A DNA stretch of 64,000 nucleotides from Terriglobia bacterium (GTDB taxonomy: Bacteria; Acidobacteriota; Terriglobia; Terriglobales; Acidobacteriaceae): assembly GCA_020072585.1 (NCBI GenBank), contig JAIQGL010000016.1, positions 62,001-126,000 of the forward strand. Reading direction: 5' to 3'. Below are positions 36,188 through 46,413 of this stretch, one piece after another; the first letter of the stretch is position 1, and each line of letters begins with the position of its first letter. Below the pieces are notes generated by a model that saw only the letters and a list, made by a program, of their open reading frames with translations, was not told the origin of the DNA and did not search any database. The position numbers and the translations under genes were made by a program.

Positions 36188-36685
36188 GTGAAATCCTTTC
36201 GCATACAGTTTGCGGTATTGTTGGCGCTTGCCCTGGCGGGCTGCGTCGGCTGTAATGATCAGCCCAGGCTGCGCCTGATTGGCTCACAGGCGCCGGATTT
36301 CACCGTGAAGGACTCAGACCGAACCGTGAACCTGCGCGATTTGCGCGGTAAGATCGTGATCCTGAATTTCTGGACGAGCTGGTGCGAACCTTGCATTGTC
36401 GAGATGCCGTCGCTGAGGCAGCTACAGAAACAGATGGCGTCCCAGGTCACCGTGCTCGCAGTCAGTACCGATGACGATGCAGCCGCCTACCACCGCTTCC
36501 TGCAGCAATACAACATCGATTTCCTCACCGTGAACGATCCCAAAAAACAGAGCAGCGATCTTTACGGCACTACCGGGCAGCCGGAGACGTTCATCATTGA
36601 TCCGTCCGGGAAGCTGCGGCGCAAGTTCATTGGACCAGTGAACTGGACCAGCCCGGAGATCGTGGAGTACTTGCAGAAGTTGTAG
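36188..36685 (+). CDS. TlpA-like thioredoxin-fold lipoprotein
   Basis: 165 residues from GTG 36188. A lipoprotein signal ends in LALAGC (lipobox). The redox site is WTSWCEPCIVEMP, with the cis-proline region TTGQPETFIIDPSGK. It would reduce or deliver thiols to periplasmic proteins, for example in cytochrome c assembly. It is divergent from the glycosyltransferase by 23 bp. Confidence 0.9.
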   Translation: MKSFRIQFAVLLALALAGCVGCNDQPRLRLIGSQAPDFTVKDSDRTVNLRDLRGKIVILNFWTSWCEPCIVEMPSLRQLQKQMASQVTVLAVSTDDDAAAYHRFLQQYNIDFLTVNDPKKQSSDLYGTTGQPETFIIDPSGKLRRKFIGPVNWTSPEIVEYLQKL

Positions 36686-36694
36686 GGCGCGCCG

Positions 36695-37033
36695 TTATTG
36701 GGATGTCAGTGTCAGGAATGCGGTCACGATTAGAACGCTCCAGGCCAGAACACAGATGCGCAGGCGCTTCAGCCAGCTCTGATACTCTGCAGAATCGATC
36801 ACCCATGACGGAGTGCTGAACAGCCAGAGAAATGACAGGCAATTTCTCGCCCAGTCGCTGCGGAAGAATGTGCATTCCGGCGCGTTCCAGAAGAACCCAC
36901 GCGGCTTGCCGTCGGCCTCCCACGCGATTCTATTCGTTGCGTATTCAGCCTTCACGAGACGGTCGAACATCAGAAAACTATAGAAGAGCAGTGGAAGTCC
37001 CACGGCCAAGATGACTATTATTTCCAGGGTCAT
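36695..37033 (-). CDS. Small membrane protein of unknown function
   Basis: 112 residues with an N-terminal helix (EIIVILAVGLPLLFYSFLMF) and a C-terminal helix (LRICVLAWSVLIVTAFLTL). The middle (YATNRIAWEADGKPRGFFWNAPE) is polar with several aromatic residues. It is not recognised as a known family. It follows the acetamidase/formamidase gene on the same strand by 18 bp and may be its partner. Confidence 0.7.
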   Translation of the reverse strand: MTLEIIVILAVGLPLLFYSFLMFDRLVKAEYATNRIAWEADGKPRGFFWNAPECTFFRSDWARNCLSFLWLFSTPSWVIDSAEYQSWLKRLRICVLAWSVLIVTAFLTLTSQ

Positions 37034-37050
37034 TCGTGAGTCTACCAGCG

Positions 37051-38076
37051 TTATTTGTTAGATCCGGCATGCGTCGGTTTCGGCAAAAAGCTCTTCTTCA
37101 CCTTGGCGACAATCACATAATTAGGATCGACCATCTCGTTCAGGTGAATCTCTCCTACTTTTGAGAGCAGTTCGTAGGCGTCCATTTCGGAAAGGCCGTA
37201 GTCGGTGTGGATCCAGCCGACCAACTCAGTAAACGCGATGCGCAATGCGTCGTCCAGCGGCCGATATGCGCCGACAGTCATAATGTACTCATCATTTTCA
37301 AATCGAGGCCAGCTGATCTTTTGGCCCTTGATTACGCGGACCTGTACACGTCCGCGCAATGGGACTTCCAGCGCTGTTCCTGCGATTTCACCATCACCCA
37401 TGGCAGCATGGCCGTCGCCTAGAAACAGCATGGCTCCGGAAACATTGACCGGAAAATAAACAGTATTGCCTACGCTGGCTTCGGGCGAATCCATGTTGCC
37501 GCCGAATGCCTCAGGCACCACCGACGTGCGGGCTTCGCCTCCGGCAGGCGCTACTCCGATGCAGCCAAAAAACGGATGCAGTGGAAACTTCACTGTGTAC
37601 TTGGAGTCCAGGGCCTGGAATGTTGCTGTATTTGTTGCGTGATCAATGGGATAAAACCAGATCTTTTCCTTGATCGGCGCGTTGAGCATGGGGGTGTAAT
37701 TGGTGGAGTTAATGGCGCCGAATCCCGGCGCAAGCGCCCCGATGCCCTGATTGCTGTCCACTTTAATTTCCAGGATCTTTACCGCCAGCGTGTCACCGGG
37801 CTCCGCACCGTCAATATAGAAGGGGCCAGTCAAGGGATTGTCTCCGGGGGCCATGCTGAGCGTATCCCCCGGCTTCTTGATGGCGTTGCCAAAACAGTCG
37901 ACGGTGTTGGTTTCAAGAATATTGCCGGACTTAAGATGTGCGACCGGATTATAGGACGCAGCGTAGGTGTATTTCAGTTCGCTTGGCTTCAACTCATAGC
38001 GGACGACTTTGCCTTCGTCAGAGCTTTGCGCACAAGCAGCAGCGGACAACAGCAACACAGCAAAGGAAGTTTTCAT
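37051..38076 (-). CDS. Secreted acetamidase/formamidase family protein
   Basis: 341 residues with a signal peptide (KTSFAVLLLSAAACA, possibly a lipoprotein). The FmdA/AmdA fold is evident from MAPGDNPLTGPFYIDGAEPGDTLAVKILEI, HPFFGCIGVAPA, GGNMDSPEASVGNTVYFPV, and LFLGDGHAAMGDGEIAGTALE. The family hydrolyses short amides to ammonia and acid; an exported version is less usual than the cytoplasmic enzymes. The true substrate is unknown. Confidence 0.88.
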   Translation of the reverse strand: MKTSFAVLLLSAAACAQSSDEGKVVRYELKPSELKYTYAASYNPVAHLKSGNILETNTVDCFGNAIKKPGDTLSMAPGDNPLTGPFYIDGAEPGDTLAVKILEIKVDSNQGIGALAPGFGAINSTNYTPMLNAPIKEKIWFYPIDHATNTATFQALDSKYTVKFPLHPFFGCIGVAPAGGEARTSVVPEAFGGNMDSPEASVGNTVYFPVNVSGAMLFLGDGHAAMGDGEIAGTALEVPLRGRVQVRVIKGQKISWPRFENDEYIMTVGAYRPLDDALRIAFTELVGWIHTDYGLSEMDAYELLSKVGEIHLNEMVDPNYVIVAKVKKSFLPKPTHAGSNK

Positions 38077-38166
38077 CGACAGGATCCCTCGCGCAGAATT
38101 ATAGACGCGCTTCGTCGGTTTCAGCCATGTTCCCGAGCTGCCAGCCTCTGTAGCAGAACTCGAGAC

Positions 38167-39771
38167 TCATCGAACTAAATAACTAAGCCAAGTCCAGCCA
38201 GCGACGATGGCGGCCACGGCCAGAGCGCATTGAGCCCAACGGGAGTAGGTGCGATGCACAGGGTGATATTCACAGGTAATTTTTGACATTTCAACGTAGG
38301 GAGCCGCGCCACGCCTGTACCAGCCTTCAATGACTACGTCTTGATCAACGTAGCCCTCCGCCTCGTTGACGCCAAAAACAAAACGGGCAAATGGAATTGT
38401 TTGCCGGTAGAGAACGAACATAATGCCCGTGTCGTCACGCAAAACCAGGTCCGGACTCCAGGATACGCCGGATTCGCCACGGCCAAGGATTCTTCCTCTC
38501 AGCCGAACCGCACGCGGACGCATCTGCGAGACTTCTAAATCTTCAAGCAGTGTTCCGATTGTGGCATCCTGAAACTTTCCGCGATAACGGTAGGCCACGC
38601 GAATGATCCAAGCGCAGCCGGCAAACATCAGGAGCAAGGGCTCGGCTTTGGGAGGCATGGTGATGCCGAAATAGCCCAATATGCCCGGCAACCAGTGATC
38701 GATACCAAGAGCGCCAATGCACAAGAGAGGAAAGGCCCATATGGCAAATTCCAGCGGAAAGGCGCCCCATCGTATGTTTTGATCTTGTGGCAACGGGTAG
38801 CGGAAGCCCTGTTGCGCTCCCTCGCCCTGCCGGTTCAATTCCCGCACGCGTAAGGCGGTGAGAGGGTGCGTTGAATTCAGCTCATAAAACCTGGCCCATG
38901 GATTGACCAGGTCCCAGCGCATTACGGCGGCAGCTTCGGTTGGATCTGATCCCAGGGCCAGCGATCTTCCTGAATGCAGGTTGGAGATTCCCATCAGGGC
39001 AAGAGCGCCTCCCAGGCGGCGTTCCCTGGTCCATAGCAATTTCTCCTCGTTAGAGCCTTCCTCTTTTGCTCTTTGATATTCGCCATCTGCCCGGACCATG
39101 CCATAGGCAATCTTCACCAGCGCGGAGGAGAGTTCATCCGGCGCATGGGTTATATCCACCGCATAATGGTCAGCAAAATATTCCCGTGTACGGTTTAAGA
39201 GCAGCACAACGAACTGGCTGACCAGATAACACAAGTACGCAGTGTATGCGATGGCTCGGAAGCTGCTGATTTTTTCAGTGACTACATATACCTGATAGAG
39301 CAGCATAGGGGCCAGAGCCGCAACGGTCATCACAGCAAAGTCCCAGTGCTCAATATGGCCTATTTCATGTGCCAGCACGGCATTGGTTTCTTCCGGGGTA
39401 AGTATCTTCAATAACCCTGTTGTCACTACTACCCTAGCGTCACGACGTACACGGCCATAGGAAAAAGCGTTAGGTGTGCCGCTATCAATGATCCCGATGC
39501 GCGGGACTTTCAGACCTCGCTCCATGCATAATTTCTCAATGAATTCACGGTTGCGCACCGGCAACTGCGTGCCTGCATCATCCCAGAAAATGTTGAGGAA
39601 CATCTCGATGAGCCAGGGTGCTGCAAGATATTGAATTCCGCCCCAGATGATGGGAAAAGCAAGAGCACCCCATAAGGAAATGCCGGAATGCAGCAGGTAT
39701 GCATCCGCTAGTGCAAAGACCAGACCATACAATAACGCAAGGACAAATATAGACCGCGCAAGAAATTTCAT
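38167..39771 (-). CDS. M48 family membrane metalloprotease (HtpX-like)
   Basis: 534 residues. The zinc site is LAHEIGHIEHW (His135, Glu136, His139), with the third ligand in NRTREYFADHYAVD. Two N-terminal helices, two after the active site and two near residues 340-390. The C-terminal 150 residues (DATIGTLLEDLEVSQMRPRAVRLRGRILGRGE...) form an extra OB-like domain ending in a last helix, longer than classic HtpX. It is likely a membrane quality-control protease. Confidence 0.9.
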   Translation of the reverse strand: MKFLARSIFVLALLYGLVFALADAYLLHSGISLWGALAFPIIWGGIQYLAAPWLIEMFLNIFWDDAGTQLPVRNREFIEKLCMERGLKVPRIGIIDSGTPNAFSYGRVRRDARVVVTTGLLKILTPEETNAVLAHEIGHIEHWDFAVMTVAALAPMLLYQVYVVTEKISSFRAIAYTAYLCYLVSQFVVLLLNRTREYFADHYAVDITHAPDELSSALVKIAYGMVRADGEYQRAKEEGSNEEKLLWTRERRLGGALALMGISNLHSGRSLALGSDPTEAAAVMRWDLVNPWARFYELNSTHPLTALRVRELNRQGEGAQQGFRYPLPQDQNIRWGAFPLEFAIWAFPLLCIGALGIDHWLPGILGYFGITMPPKAEPLLLMFAGCAWIIRVAYRYRGKFQDATIGTLLEDLEVSQMRPRAVRLRGRILGRGESGVSWSPDLVLRDDTGIMFVLYRQTIPFARFVFGVNEAEGYVDQDVVIEGWYRRGAAPYVEMSKITCEYHPVHRTYSRWAQCALAVAAIVAGWTWLSYLVR

Positions 39772-39902
39772 ACGTCTCCTTAAGGAAGCTACTTAAGCGA
39801 GCTTCTTCCCAAGGGGGTTAGTTATGTAATCAGAGTAGCTCGACGCTGCTATTGCCCACAGGTAATATTTTTTGTGGGTTCTATTCCCTTCTTTTTGTTC
39901 AT

Positions 39903-42900
39903 TTACTGCACCACCAGCGTGATGGTGGATGAGTGCGTTGTTGCTCCCGAGGTGGAGGTTACGGTCACGGTGAAATTGCCGGCAGGCGTTCCGGTTGTAA
40001 CTGGTACGTGTTTATCGCCGCCGCAGGAGGTCACAACCATAATGATCGCCAAAATCAGCATGAGCGTTCCAGCGAGCCGCAGACTCCTCCTTCTCTTTGA
40101 AGGAATACCGAGGAAAACGATCCCAAGGAAACCAAAGCTGGTGAGGGCCGCCAGCGTTATGCCAGTGAGCGGCTGAGCAGAAGCCGTTGTGCGCACCGTG
40201 GTTGCAATGGTCAGTGTTGTACTGGCTGGGCTGCCGTTTGGCGTAACGGTTGTCGGGCTAAACGAGCAATTTGATGCTCCCGGCAATCCGGTGCAGGCAA
40301 AACTTACAGCACTATTGAAGCCGCCGGAAGGCGTGACTGAGATGGTATAGGTGGCGGACTGCCCCGCAGGAATCGTTGCACTGCCGTTGGGAATGGTCAC
40401 GGAGAAATCTGGTGGTATAACGATTGGCCCAACCGTGACAGTAACAGTGTTTGATGTGCTGCCCGCGTAAAGAGAATCGCCGTTGTAGGTGGAAAAAATC
40501 TGGTGCGCGCCCTGTGTAAGCGTTGTGGTAGAGAAAGTTGCAATGCCAGATCCGTTGACTGAGCCGGAACCTAACAGGGTCGCACCCTCAGTGAAAGTTA
40601 CGGTTCCAGTTGGCACGGGAACTCCGGTACCTTTGTTGATGGTTGCGGTGAAAGTTACATTCGAACCCAGTCCCGGGGTTGCCGAACTTGGACTCAAGCC
40701 GAGTGTATTTGGGAAGGCGGCAGCGGCGGCAATTTCCCATGCTCCACGCCCGTGCGTACCCATGCGGACTTTGTGGCTGGTCTTTTGCACGTTCAGGTCA
40801 AAGACAGCAACGCGTGGCAGACCTGTCCCGTAGGCTGCCCAGGTAGCGCCTGCATCAATCGAATTAAAGACGCCAATATCAGTTCCTGCATAAAGGTAGT
40901 TGGAGTTGAGCGGATCCACAGCGAATGCATTGACTGGCACATCGGGCAATCCAGTGGAGGAAGCGGCCCAGCTTCCGGCGCCAGCGGCGAGATTTGTCGT
41001 CTTCCAGACATGTGAAGCTGTCCCATAGCCATCCAGCGTGACATAGGCAGTATTGGAATTGTTAGGATCGATTACAGCGCGGGCAATGAACTTGGCGGTC
41101 CAGGGACCTGTCACGTCTGTCATTGGATTTGCGCCAGTTGTGGTGGCAAAAGCCTTGCCGTTGGTAAGGCCAACAATGCGGACATTATCATTTTGCGCTG
41201 AAACGCCGATGGCGCTCACGCGGAAGTTGCGGCCTTGAGTATCACAACAGCCGAAATTCGCCTGGCTGACTGCGGGCATGGTGGCGCCACGATCAGCGGA
41301 ACGGTAGAGGTGGTCTGTGCCGAAATAGAGTGTGTTGGGGTTTCCCGGCCCAAGAGCGAGAGGAGCGTAAAAAAGGACTGCGTCCGTACAGGTGATTCCG
41401 TTGACCGTAAGCCCCGGTTGAGCTGGACATCCAAAGACAGACCACGCTCCCTCAGTTGCGTTGGCGACATTGGTAACGCGCGCGAACGCAATCAATCCGT
41501 TGGTTTGATTGAAGTAGGTGTGATACATCGTCACATTGGTCGCGTCTGTGCTGCTCTGGTCGATAGCGGAATAGCCGCCGTCTCCAAAATCGGCCCGCGT
41601 CCAGGTGGCATTTGGCTGGAAAAATTCCGTACCATTATCCTGCGTGCCGCCGATAGAGAAGTTTGCGTCCGTGGGATGCACGGAGAGGCTCACAAACTGT
41701 GTAGCGTTGAAGCCGTTCGTGTTTACGCTTGTCCATGTGTTGCCGGCGTCAATCGACTTGAAAATGCCACCGTCGTTGCCGACATAAATCACGTTGTGGT
41801 TGCTGGGCGCAAAAGCCAATGCATGGGAGTCAGCGTGGAGCAATGCGTCATTGGCTGCGAATGAGGTGCCGCCATTGGTGGACTTGGAAAATGCGCGGTT
41901 GCTGCAGGTTCCGGCTGTGCCATCCGCTGATCCGCCAAGATAAATCGTGTTTACATCGTCCGGATGGAATGCCGGTACCATGTCATAGAAACATTGCCCG
42001 CCGCAGAAGCCATTGGCGGCTGCTAGAGGTGTCCAGGTAACGCCATCGAGGGATGTCTTCAGCGACCCAGCTGAAGTAATCACGCCTCCGCAAGGCACGG
42101 TTTCATCCTGTGCCAGCGCGAAAGTAGTGGTGGGCCCTGCTCCTGAACGGTTCACGGCGAATTTGCCGAATCCTGAACGCGTAATTGTTTGCGTCCATGT
42201 GGCCGTACCCGCCCATGGATCACCCGCCGTACTCACCCATACGCCGCCATCGCCTGCTGCGGCAGCCCCGAAGACGTAAACCAGAATTGAGCTCGCATTG
42301 CCGGGATCCATCACCATGTCAGTCACAGTGCGATCTTGCGCTGCTCCAAGGCCTGTCTGCACCGTTTGCTTGGTGAATGTAGGCGTTGTACCTAGCGCGT
42401 TGGTGGAGAGAAAAACACCGCGCGCCGGCAAGGTGTTAAATGAGTCTCCACTCAGGCCGCTCACTCCGGAGGCCGTTGAAACCAGAATCTTGTTGCTGTC
42501 CGCGGGATTGACAATGATTCTGGTGATCGCGCGTCCTGTAAACACGTCGCTGACGCCGTTGGAGTTGAATGGTCCGGTAACAACCGGGGCGGTGGTTGCG
42601 GTGCGGATGATGTAGATTCCCACACCAAAAAAGCTATCGCCGGAAAGATTGCCTTCTCCAGTCCCGACAAAAACAGTCGTCGGAGTACTCGGGTCAATGG
42701 TGATCGCTCCAATCGCCAGAGACTGCGCCGTGTCCAGCAAGGGCGTCCAACTGGCTCCGCCATCCAGACTGCGATAAACACCACCCTGTGCCGTCCCTGC
42801 ATACACAATATTGGCGTCAGTAGGGTCAACCGCGATTGCGGTCACGCGTCCGCTCACAGCTACCTCGGAAGGGCTGGTTTGCCCGTTAGGAATCGGGGCT

Positions 42901-43328
42901 GGGCCAAGCGCGGTCCATGAGGCGACCGGTGCAGCCGGAATCAGGGCGCTGAATGGAGTGAGTCCCTGGGTCACAAGCCGCAAAACTTTTTCCTGGAATT
43001 CCATTGTGCGCACAGCTTGCGAACGGGCCTGCGGATTGTGCAGCAGGTCGTCTATACCTCGCCGCGTACGGATCTCCTGGTCACGAAGGGCGAAATATTC
43101 TTCTTCTGAGATACGGCCACGTGCAAAAGGCGGAATATCAGCGCTGTCTGTATCGGCTTCAGGTGCTGCTGAGGGGGGAAGCTGGGGCAGCGTTGCGCCA
43201 GCGGACGGAGGATTGGCCGTGGAATTATGCTGAGGCACACTCTGGGCAAAGCAGGCGGCCGCTACTACCAAAGATAGGATTAGTGATGGCAAAACGACGG
43301 TCGGGCGGAACATGCGCTGGGTTTGCAT
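39903..43328 (-). CDS. Large secreted BNR/sortilin-type protein with Ig-like repeat
   Basis: 1141 residues from ATG 43328 (TTG 43340 also possible). A signal peptide (VLPSLILSLVVAAACFAQ) is followed by a long run of beta-propeller repeats of the VPS10/BNR kind: YAGTAQGGVYRSLDGGASW, YVGNDGGIFKSIDAGNTW, YAGTDIGVFNSIDAGATW. Then an Ig-like bacterial domain (TVTFTEGATLLGSGSVNGSG...YNGDSLYAGS) and another beta domain. A hydrophobic stretch plus KRRRS near residue 1070-1085 is followed by a second hydrophobic segment and a repeat tail. Extracellular glycan binding or hydrolysis is possible but unproven. Confidence 0.85.
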   Translation of the reverse strand: MQTQRMFRPTVVLPSLILSLVVAAACFAQSVPQHNSTANPPSAGATLPQLPPSAAPEADTDSADIPPFARGRISEEEYFALRDQEIRTRRGIDDLLHNPQARSQAVRTMEFQEKVLRLVTQGLTPFSALIPAAPVASWTALGPAPIPNGQTSPSEVAVSGRVTAIAVDPTDANIVYAGTAQGGVYRSLDGGASWTPLLDTAQSLAIGAITIDPSTPTTVFVGTGEGNLSGDSFFGVGIYIIRTATTAPVVTGPFNSNGVSDVFTGRAITRIIVNPADSNKILVSTASGVSGLSGDSFNTLPARGVFLSTNALGTTPTFTKQTVQTGLGAAQDRTVTDMVMDPGNASSILVYVFGAAAAGDGGVWVSTAGDPWAGTATWTQTITRSGFGKFAVNRSGAGPTTTFALAQDETVPCGGVITSAGSLKTSLDGVTWTPLAAANGFCGGQCFYDMVPAFHPDDVNTIYLGGSADGTAGTCSNRAFSKSTNGGTSFAANDALLHADSHALAFAPSNHNVIYVGNDGGIFKSIDAGNTWTSVNTNGFNATQFVSLSVHPTDANFSIGGTQDNGTEFFQPNATWTRADFGDGGYSAIDQSSTDATNVTMYHTYFNQTNGLIAFARVTNVANATEGAWSVFGCPAQPGLTVNGITCTDAVLFYAPLALGPGNPNTLYFGTDHLYRSADRGATMPAVSQANFGCCDTQGRNFRVSAIGVSAQNDNVRIVGLTNGKAFATTTGANPMTDVTGPWTAKFIARAVIDPNNSNTAYVTLDGYGTASHVWKTTNLAAGAGSWAASSTGLPDVPVNAFAVDPLNSNYLYAGTDIGVFNSIDAGATWAAYGTGLPRVAVFDLNVQKTSHKVRMGTHGRGAWEIAAAAAFPNTLGLSPSSATPGLGSNVTFTATINKGTGVPVPTGTVTFTEGATLLGSGSVNGSGIATFSTTTLTQGAHQIFSTYNGDSLYAGSTSNTVTVTVGPIVIPPDFSVTIPNGSATIPAGQSATYTISVTPSGGFNSAVSFACTGLPGASNCSFSPTTVTPNGSPASTTLTIATTVRTTASAQPLTGITLAALTSFGFLGIVFLGIPSKRRRSLRLAGTLMLILAIIMVVTSCGGDKHVPVTTGTPAGNFTVTVTSTSGATTHSSTITLVVQ

Positions 43329-43459
43329 ATAGCACTCCAAACGAAACGGTTAGAACCGATTTCTCAGGGGGTACAAGTTCAAGGGGGTAGTTGATGCAGA
43401 AATCTTTGCATTTACAGGGAATTCCGTCAACTAAGAAACGCTGGAAAGTGGATGGAAAA

Positions 43460-45934
43460 CTACAATTTTGCTTGGCGCAGCCGCAGAGCGTTGGCTATGA
43501 CTGAGACTGAACTGAAGCTCATCGCGGCGGCGGCAAAGACCGGTTGCAACAGCAATCCCGTGAAGGGATACAGGACGCCCGCGGCAATAGGCACGCCAAG
43601 CAGGTTATAGATAAAAGCAAAGAACAAGTTCTGGCGAATATTGCGCATGGTGGTCCTGCTCAGGTTCCGGGCGCGAACCAGAGCGCGCAGATCGCCTTTG
43701 ATCAAAGTGATGTCCCCGCTCTCCATGGCCACGTCAGTGCCATTTCCCATGGCGATGCCCACGTCTGCCTGAGCCAAAGCAGGCGCGTCATTGATGCCGT
43801 CACCAGCCATAGCCACAACGTGTCCTTCGCTCTGGAGTTTCTTGACAATGGCCAATTTGTTTTCCGGAAGGACATCGGCTTCAAAGTGGTCGAGACTGAG
43901 CTGATACGCGATTGCTGCGGCAGTCGCCTGATTGTCTCCGGTCAACATCACAAGGCGCAGCCCGGCTTGTTTGAGCGCCTGGATGGCCTCCGGGGCTGAG
44001 CTCTTAACTGGATCAGCAATGGCGATCAGTCCCGCAGATTTGCCCTCAATGGCGGCCAGAACCACTGTATTTCCCTTGTGCCGCAGTTGGCCGGCCTGGG
44101 TGATCAGATCTTCTGACTGGATTTGCCTACCTGCTAAAAGCGCAGTGGTGCCGACGGCAACTTCGCGACCTTCAACCCGCCCAATGACTCCCTGCCCCGT
44201 AAGGGACTGGAAGCCTGAGACGGAGCTAAGCTTCAATCCGCGATCCTCGGCCGCTTTCACGATTGCCGCCGCCAGCGGATGTTCGCTGGATCGTTCCAGG
44301 GAGGCTACGAGCCGTAAAAGTTCGTCTTCTGCTATATCGCCCGTGGCAACCACTTGAGTTACACGAGGCTTCCCTTCCGTCAGTGTGCCGGTCTTGTCGA
44401 GCACAAGCGTGTCGACCTTCTCCATGATTTCCAGAGCTTCAGCATTTTTGACCAGCACGCCCGCATGGGCTCCGCGACCGGTCCCGACCATAACCGCCAT
44501 TGGAGTAGCCAGACCCAGAGCGCAAGGGCAGGCAATGATAAGAACTGCTACGGCGTTGACCAGGGCATGTGCCAATTGAGGCTGTGGGCCCCATATCGCC
44601 CACGCAGCAAAGGTGAGAACTGCCACCAGAATTACCGCTGGCACAAAGTAGCCGGAAACTTTATCCGCCAGCGATTGGATGGGCGCACGGCTGCGCTGGG
44701 CTTCTGCCACCATACGTACAATTTGCGCCAGCAAGGTTTCTGAACCCAGCTTTTCCGCGCGCATGATGAATGAACCTACCTGATTTACGGTTCCACCCAC
44801 CACTTTTGAACCGGGATTTTTTTCCACTGGCATTGACTCTCCGGTGATCATCGATTCATCAATTGCGCTGATTCCTTCTTCCAGGGTTCCGTCGACAGGG
44901 ACGCGGTCGCCTGGGCGTACACGCAGGCGGTCATTGCGATGGATATGTTCCAGAGGGATCACTTCGTCTGATCCATCCGGGCGCACGCGGCGCGCGGTCT
45001 TGGGATTGAGGTCGAGCAGCGCCTTGATGGCGGAGCTGGTCTGGCGTCGTGCACGCAGCTCCAATACCTGCCCCAGCAAGACCAGCGTTACGATGATGGC
45101 GCCTGATTCAAAGTAAACTTCCGGCCGTCCGCGGTGACCGAGGAAAGATGCCGGAAAAAGGGTGGGAACCAGTGTCGCAATCACGCTGAAGATGTATGCC
45201 GCACCTGTGCCGATGGCGATCAGCGTAAACATATTCAGGTGACGGTTGACGATGGAGGTCCAACCGCGTTGAAAGAATGGCCAGCCTCCCCAGAGAACAA
45301 CTGGAGTCGCCAGGGCCAGTTGCAGCCATTCCATCCAACCCGCAGGCAAGTTGTGAAATGCGCTATCTGGAGCCATACCGCCCATGGAAAGAGCAAGAAG
45401 AGGAATGCTGAGAGCGACTCCAATCCAAAATCGCCGCTGCATGCTGCGCAACTCTGAGTCGTCCTCTGCATGGACGCCGGTAGCAATACGCGGCTCCAGG
45501 GCCATGCCACAAATGGGGCAGCTTCCCGGTTGGTCGCGGACGATCTCCGGGTGCATGGGGCAGGTGTATTCCACTATTTCCGGTGTCTCCCGTTCCAGTG
45601 CCATGCCGCACTTGGGGCACGGTCCGGGCTTGGCCTCGCGGACCTCCGGGTCCATGGGACATACGTATGTGACAGTTCCCTTGCTGGTTGAATGTTGCCG
45701 CGGAGGCGCTGCCGGGGCAATTCCTCCGATTTGAACCATCTGGATGCCAGACGGTTTTGGAGTCAGATATTTTTCCGGCTCGGCATTGAACCGCTGCTGG
45801 CAGTGGCAGCAGCAAAAGTAAAAGTGCTTCCCTTTGTACTCAGCCGAGGCAGGCGCACTGGCGGGGTTTACGTCCATTTTGCAGACGGGATCTTTGACGA
45901 TTATTTTTCCGAGGTTTGCTTTTTCTGGAATCAT
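43460..45934 (-). CDS. copA: Copper-translocating P1B-type ATPase
   Basis: 824 residues. The N terminus has a YHS domain ([12 protein letters not shown]...[11 protein letters not shown]) and two tandem heavy-metal binding segments ([25 protein letters not shown] and [25 protein letters not shown]) in place of an HMA domain. The pump core has [10 protein letters not shown] in the metal channel, [11 protein letters not shown] (phosphorylated Asp), HP in [10 protein letters not shown], and [20 protein letters not shown]. It exports Cu(I) (or related ions) from the cytoplasm. It lies 16 bp after csoR and shares its promoter. Confidence 0.95.
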   Translation of the reverse strand: MIPEKANLGKIIVKDPVCKMDVNPASAPASAEYKGKHFYFCCCHCQQRFNAEPEKYLTPKPSGIQMVQIGGIAPAAPPRQHSTSKGTVTYVCPMDPEVREAKPGPCPKCGMALERETPEIVEYTCPMHPEIVRDQPGSCPICGMALEPRIATGVHAEDDSELRSMQRRFWIGVALSIPLLALSMGGMAPDSAFHNLPAGWMEWLQLALATPVVLWGGWPFFQRGWTSIVNRHLNMFTLIAIGTGAAYIFSVIATLVPTLFPASFLGHRGRPEVYFESGAIIVTLVLLGQVLELRARRQTSSAIKALLDLNPKTARRVRPDGSDEVIPLEHIHRNDRLRVRPGDRVPVDGTLEEGISAIDESMITGESMPVEKNPGSKVVGGTVNQVGSFIMRAEKLGSETLLAQIVRMVAEAQRSRAPIQSLADKVSGYFVPAVILVAVLTFAAWAIWGPQPQLAHALVNAVAVLIIACPCALGLATPMAVMVGTGRGAHAGVLVKNAEALEIMEKVDTLVLDKTGTLTEGKPRVTQVVATGDIAEDELLRLVASLERSSEHPLAAAIVKAAEDRGLKLSSVSGFQSLTGQGVIGRVEGREVAVGTTALLAGRQIQSEDLITQAGQLRHKGNTVVLAAIEGKSAGLIAIADPVKSSAPEAIQALKQAGLRLVMLTGDNQATAAAIAYQLSLDHFEADVLPENKLAIVKKLQSEGHVVAMAGDGINDAPALAQADVGIAMGNGTDVAMESGDITLIKGDLRALVRARNLSRTTMRNIRQNLFFAFIYNLLGVPIAAGVLYPFTGLLLQPVFAAAAMSFSSVSVIANALRLRQAKL

Positions 45935-45949
45935 GGTTCCTGCCGCCTT

Positions 45950-46270
45950 TTATCGGGCGTGCCTGTAGAAAAGTTCCGTTATCTCGTCATAGGTGCGCTG
46001 GGCCTGTTTGGCGCTGCCAGAGCGCAGGGCCTCAGTGGCGCAGTGTTGCAGATGGTCTTTCATCAGAATTCGTTCTACGGCGCGCAAGGATTGATGGATG
46101 GCGGACATCTGCACCAGAACATCGGGGCAGTAGCGCTCTTCTTCCACCATCTTCTGGATCCCGCGGACCTGTCCTTCAACGCGACGAAGGCGGAGCAGCA
46201 GGTCCTGCCGCGCTCCTGCCTGGCGCGGCGTCGCGCGATGCGGCTCCTTGAATGCGATTTTCTTCGGCAT
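45950..46270 (-). CDS. csoR: CsoR-family copper-sensing repressor
   Basis: 106 residues, all-helical. The metal ligands Cys, His and Cys are visible in YCPDVLVQMSA and HLQHCATEAL, in the order of the CsoR Cys-His-Cys site, and RRVEGQVRGIQKMVEEE is the DNA-contact region. It releases DNA on binding Cu(I). It heads the csoR-copA operon and has a matching operator overlapping its promoter. Confidence 0.94.
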   Translation of the reverse strand: MPKKIAFKEPHRATPRQAGARQDLLLRLRRVEGQVRGIQKMVEEERYCPDVLVQMSAIHQSLRAVERILMKDHLQHCATEALRSGSAKQAQRTYDEITELFYRHAR

Positions 46271-46296
46271 ACCGTGCGTCCCTTTTATCCCCCTAC

Positions 46297-46325
46297 AGTA
46301 TACCCCCTAGGGGTATGTGAGTCAA
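46297..46325 (-). promoter_or_regulatory. csoR-copA promoter overlapped by CsoR operator
   Basis: On the minus strand TTGACT (46325-46320), a 17-bp spacer and TATACT (46302-46297) make a near-consensus promoter. The spacer and -10 contain ATACCCCCTAGGGGTAT (46300-46316 on the plus strand), a near-perfect palindrome of the GC-centred type bound by CsoR. Repressor binding would block RNA polymerase, so copper should induce the operon. The transcript start would be about 20 bp before the csoR ATG. Confidence 0.8.
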
Positions 46326-46413
46326 CGGAGCTGGAAGATTTGGGCTATATTGGAGGGTTCCAAAATTACCGCCAATGCACCTCGGCCAATCCAAACTTTC
46401 AAGGGGAAACTGG

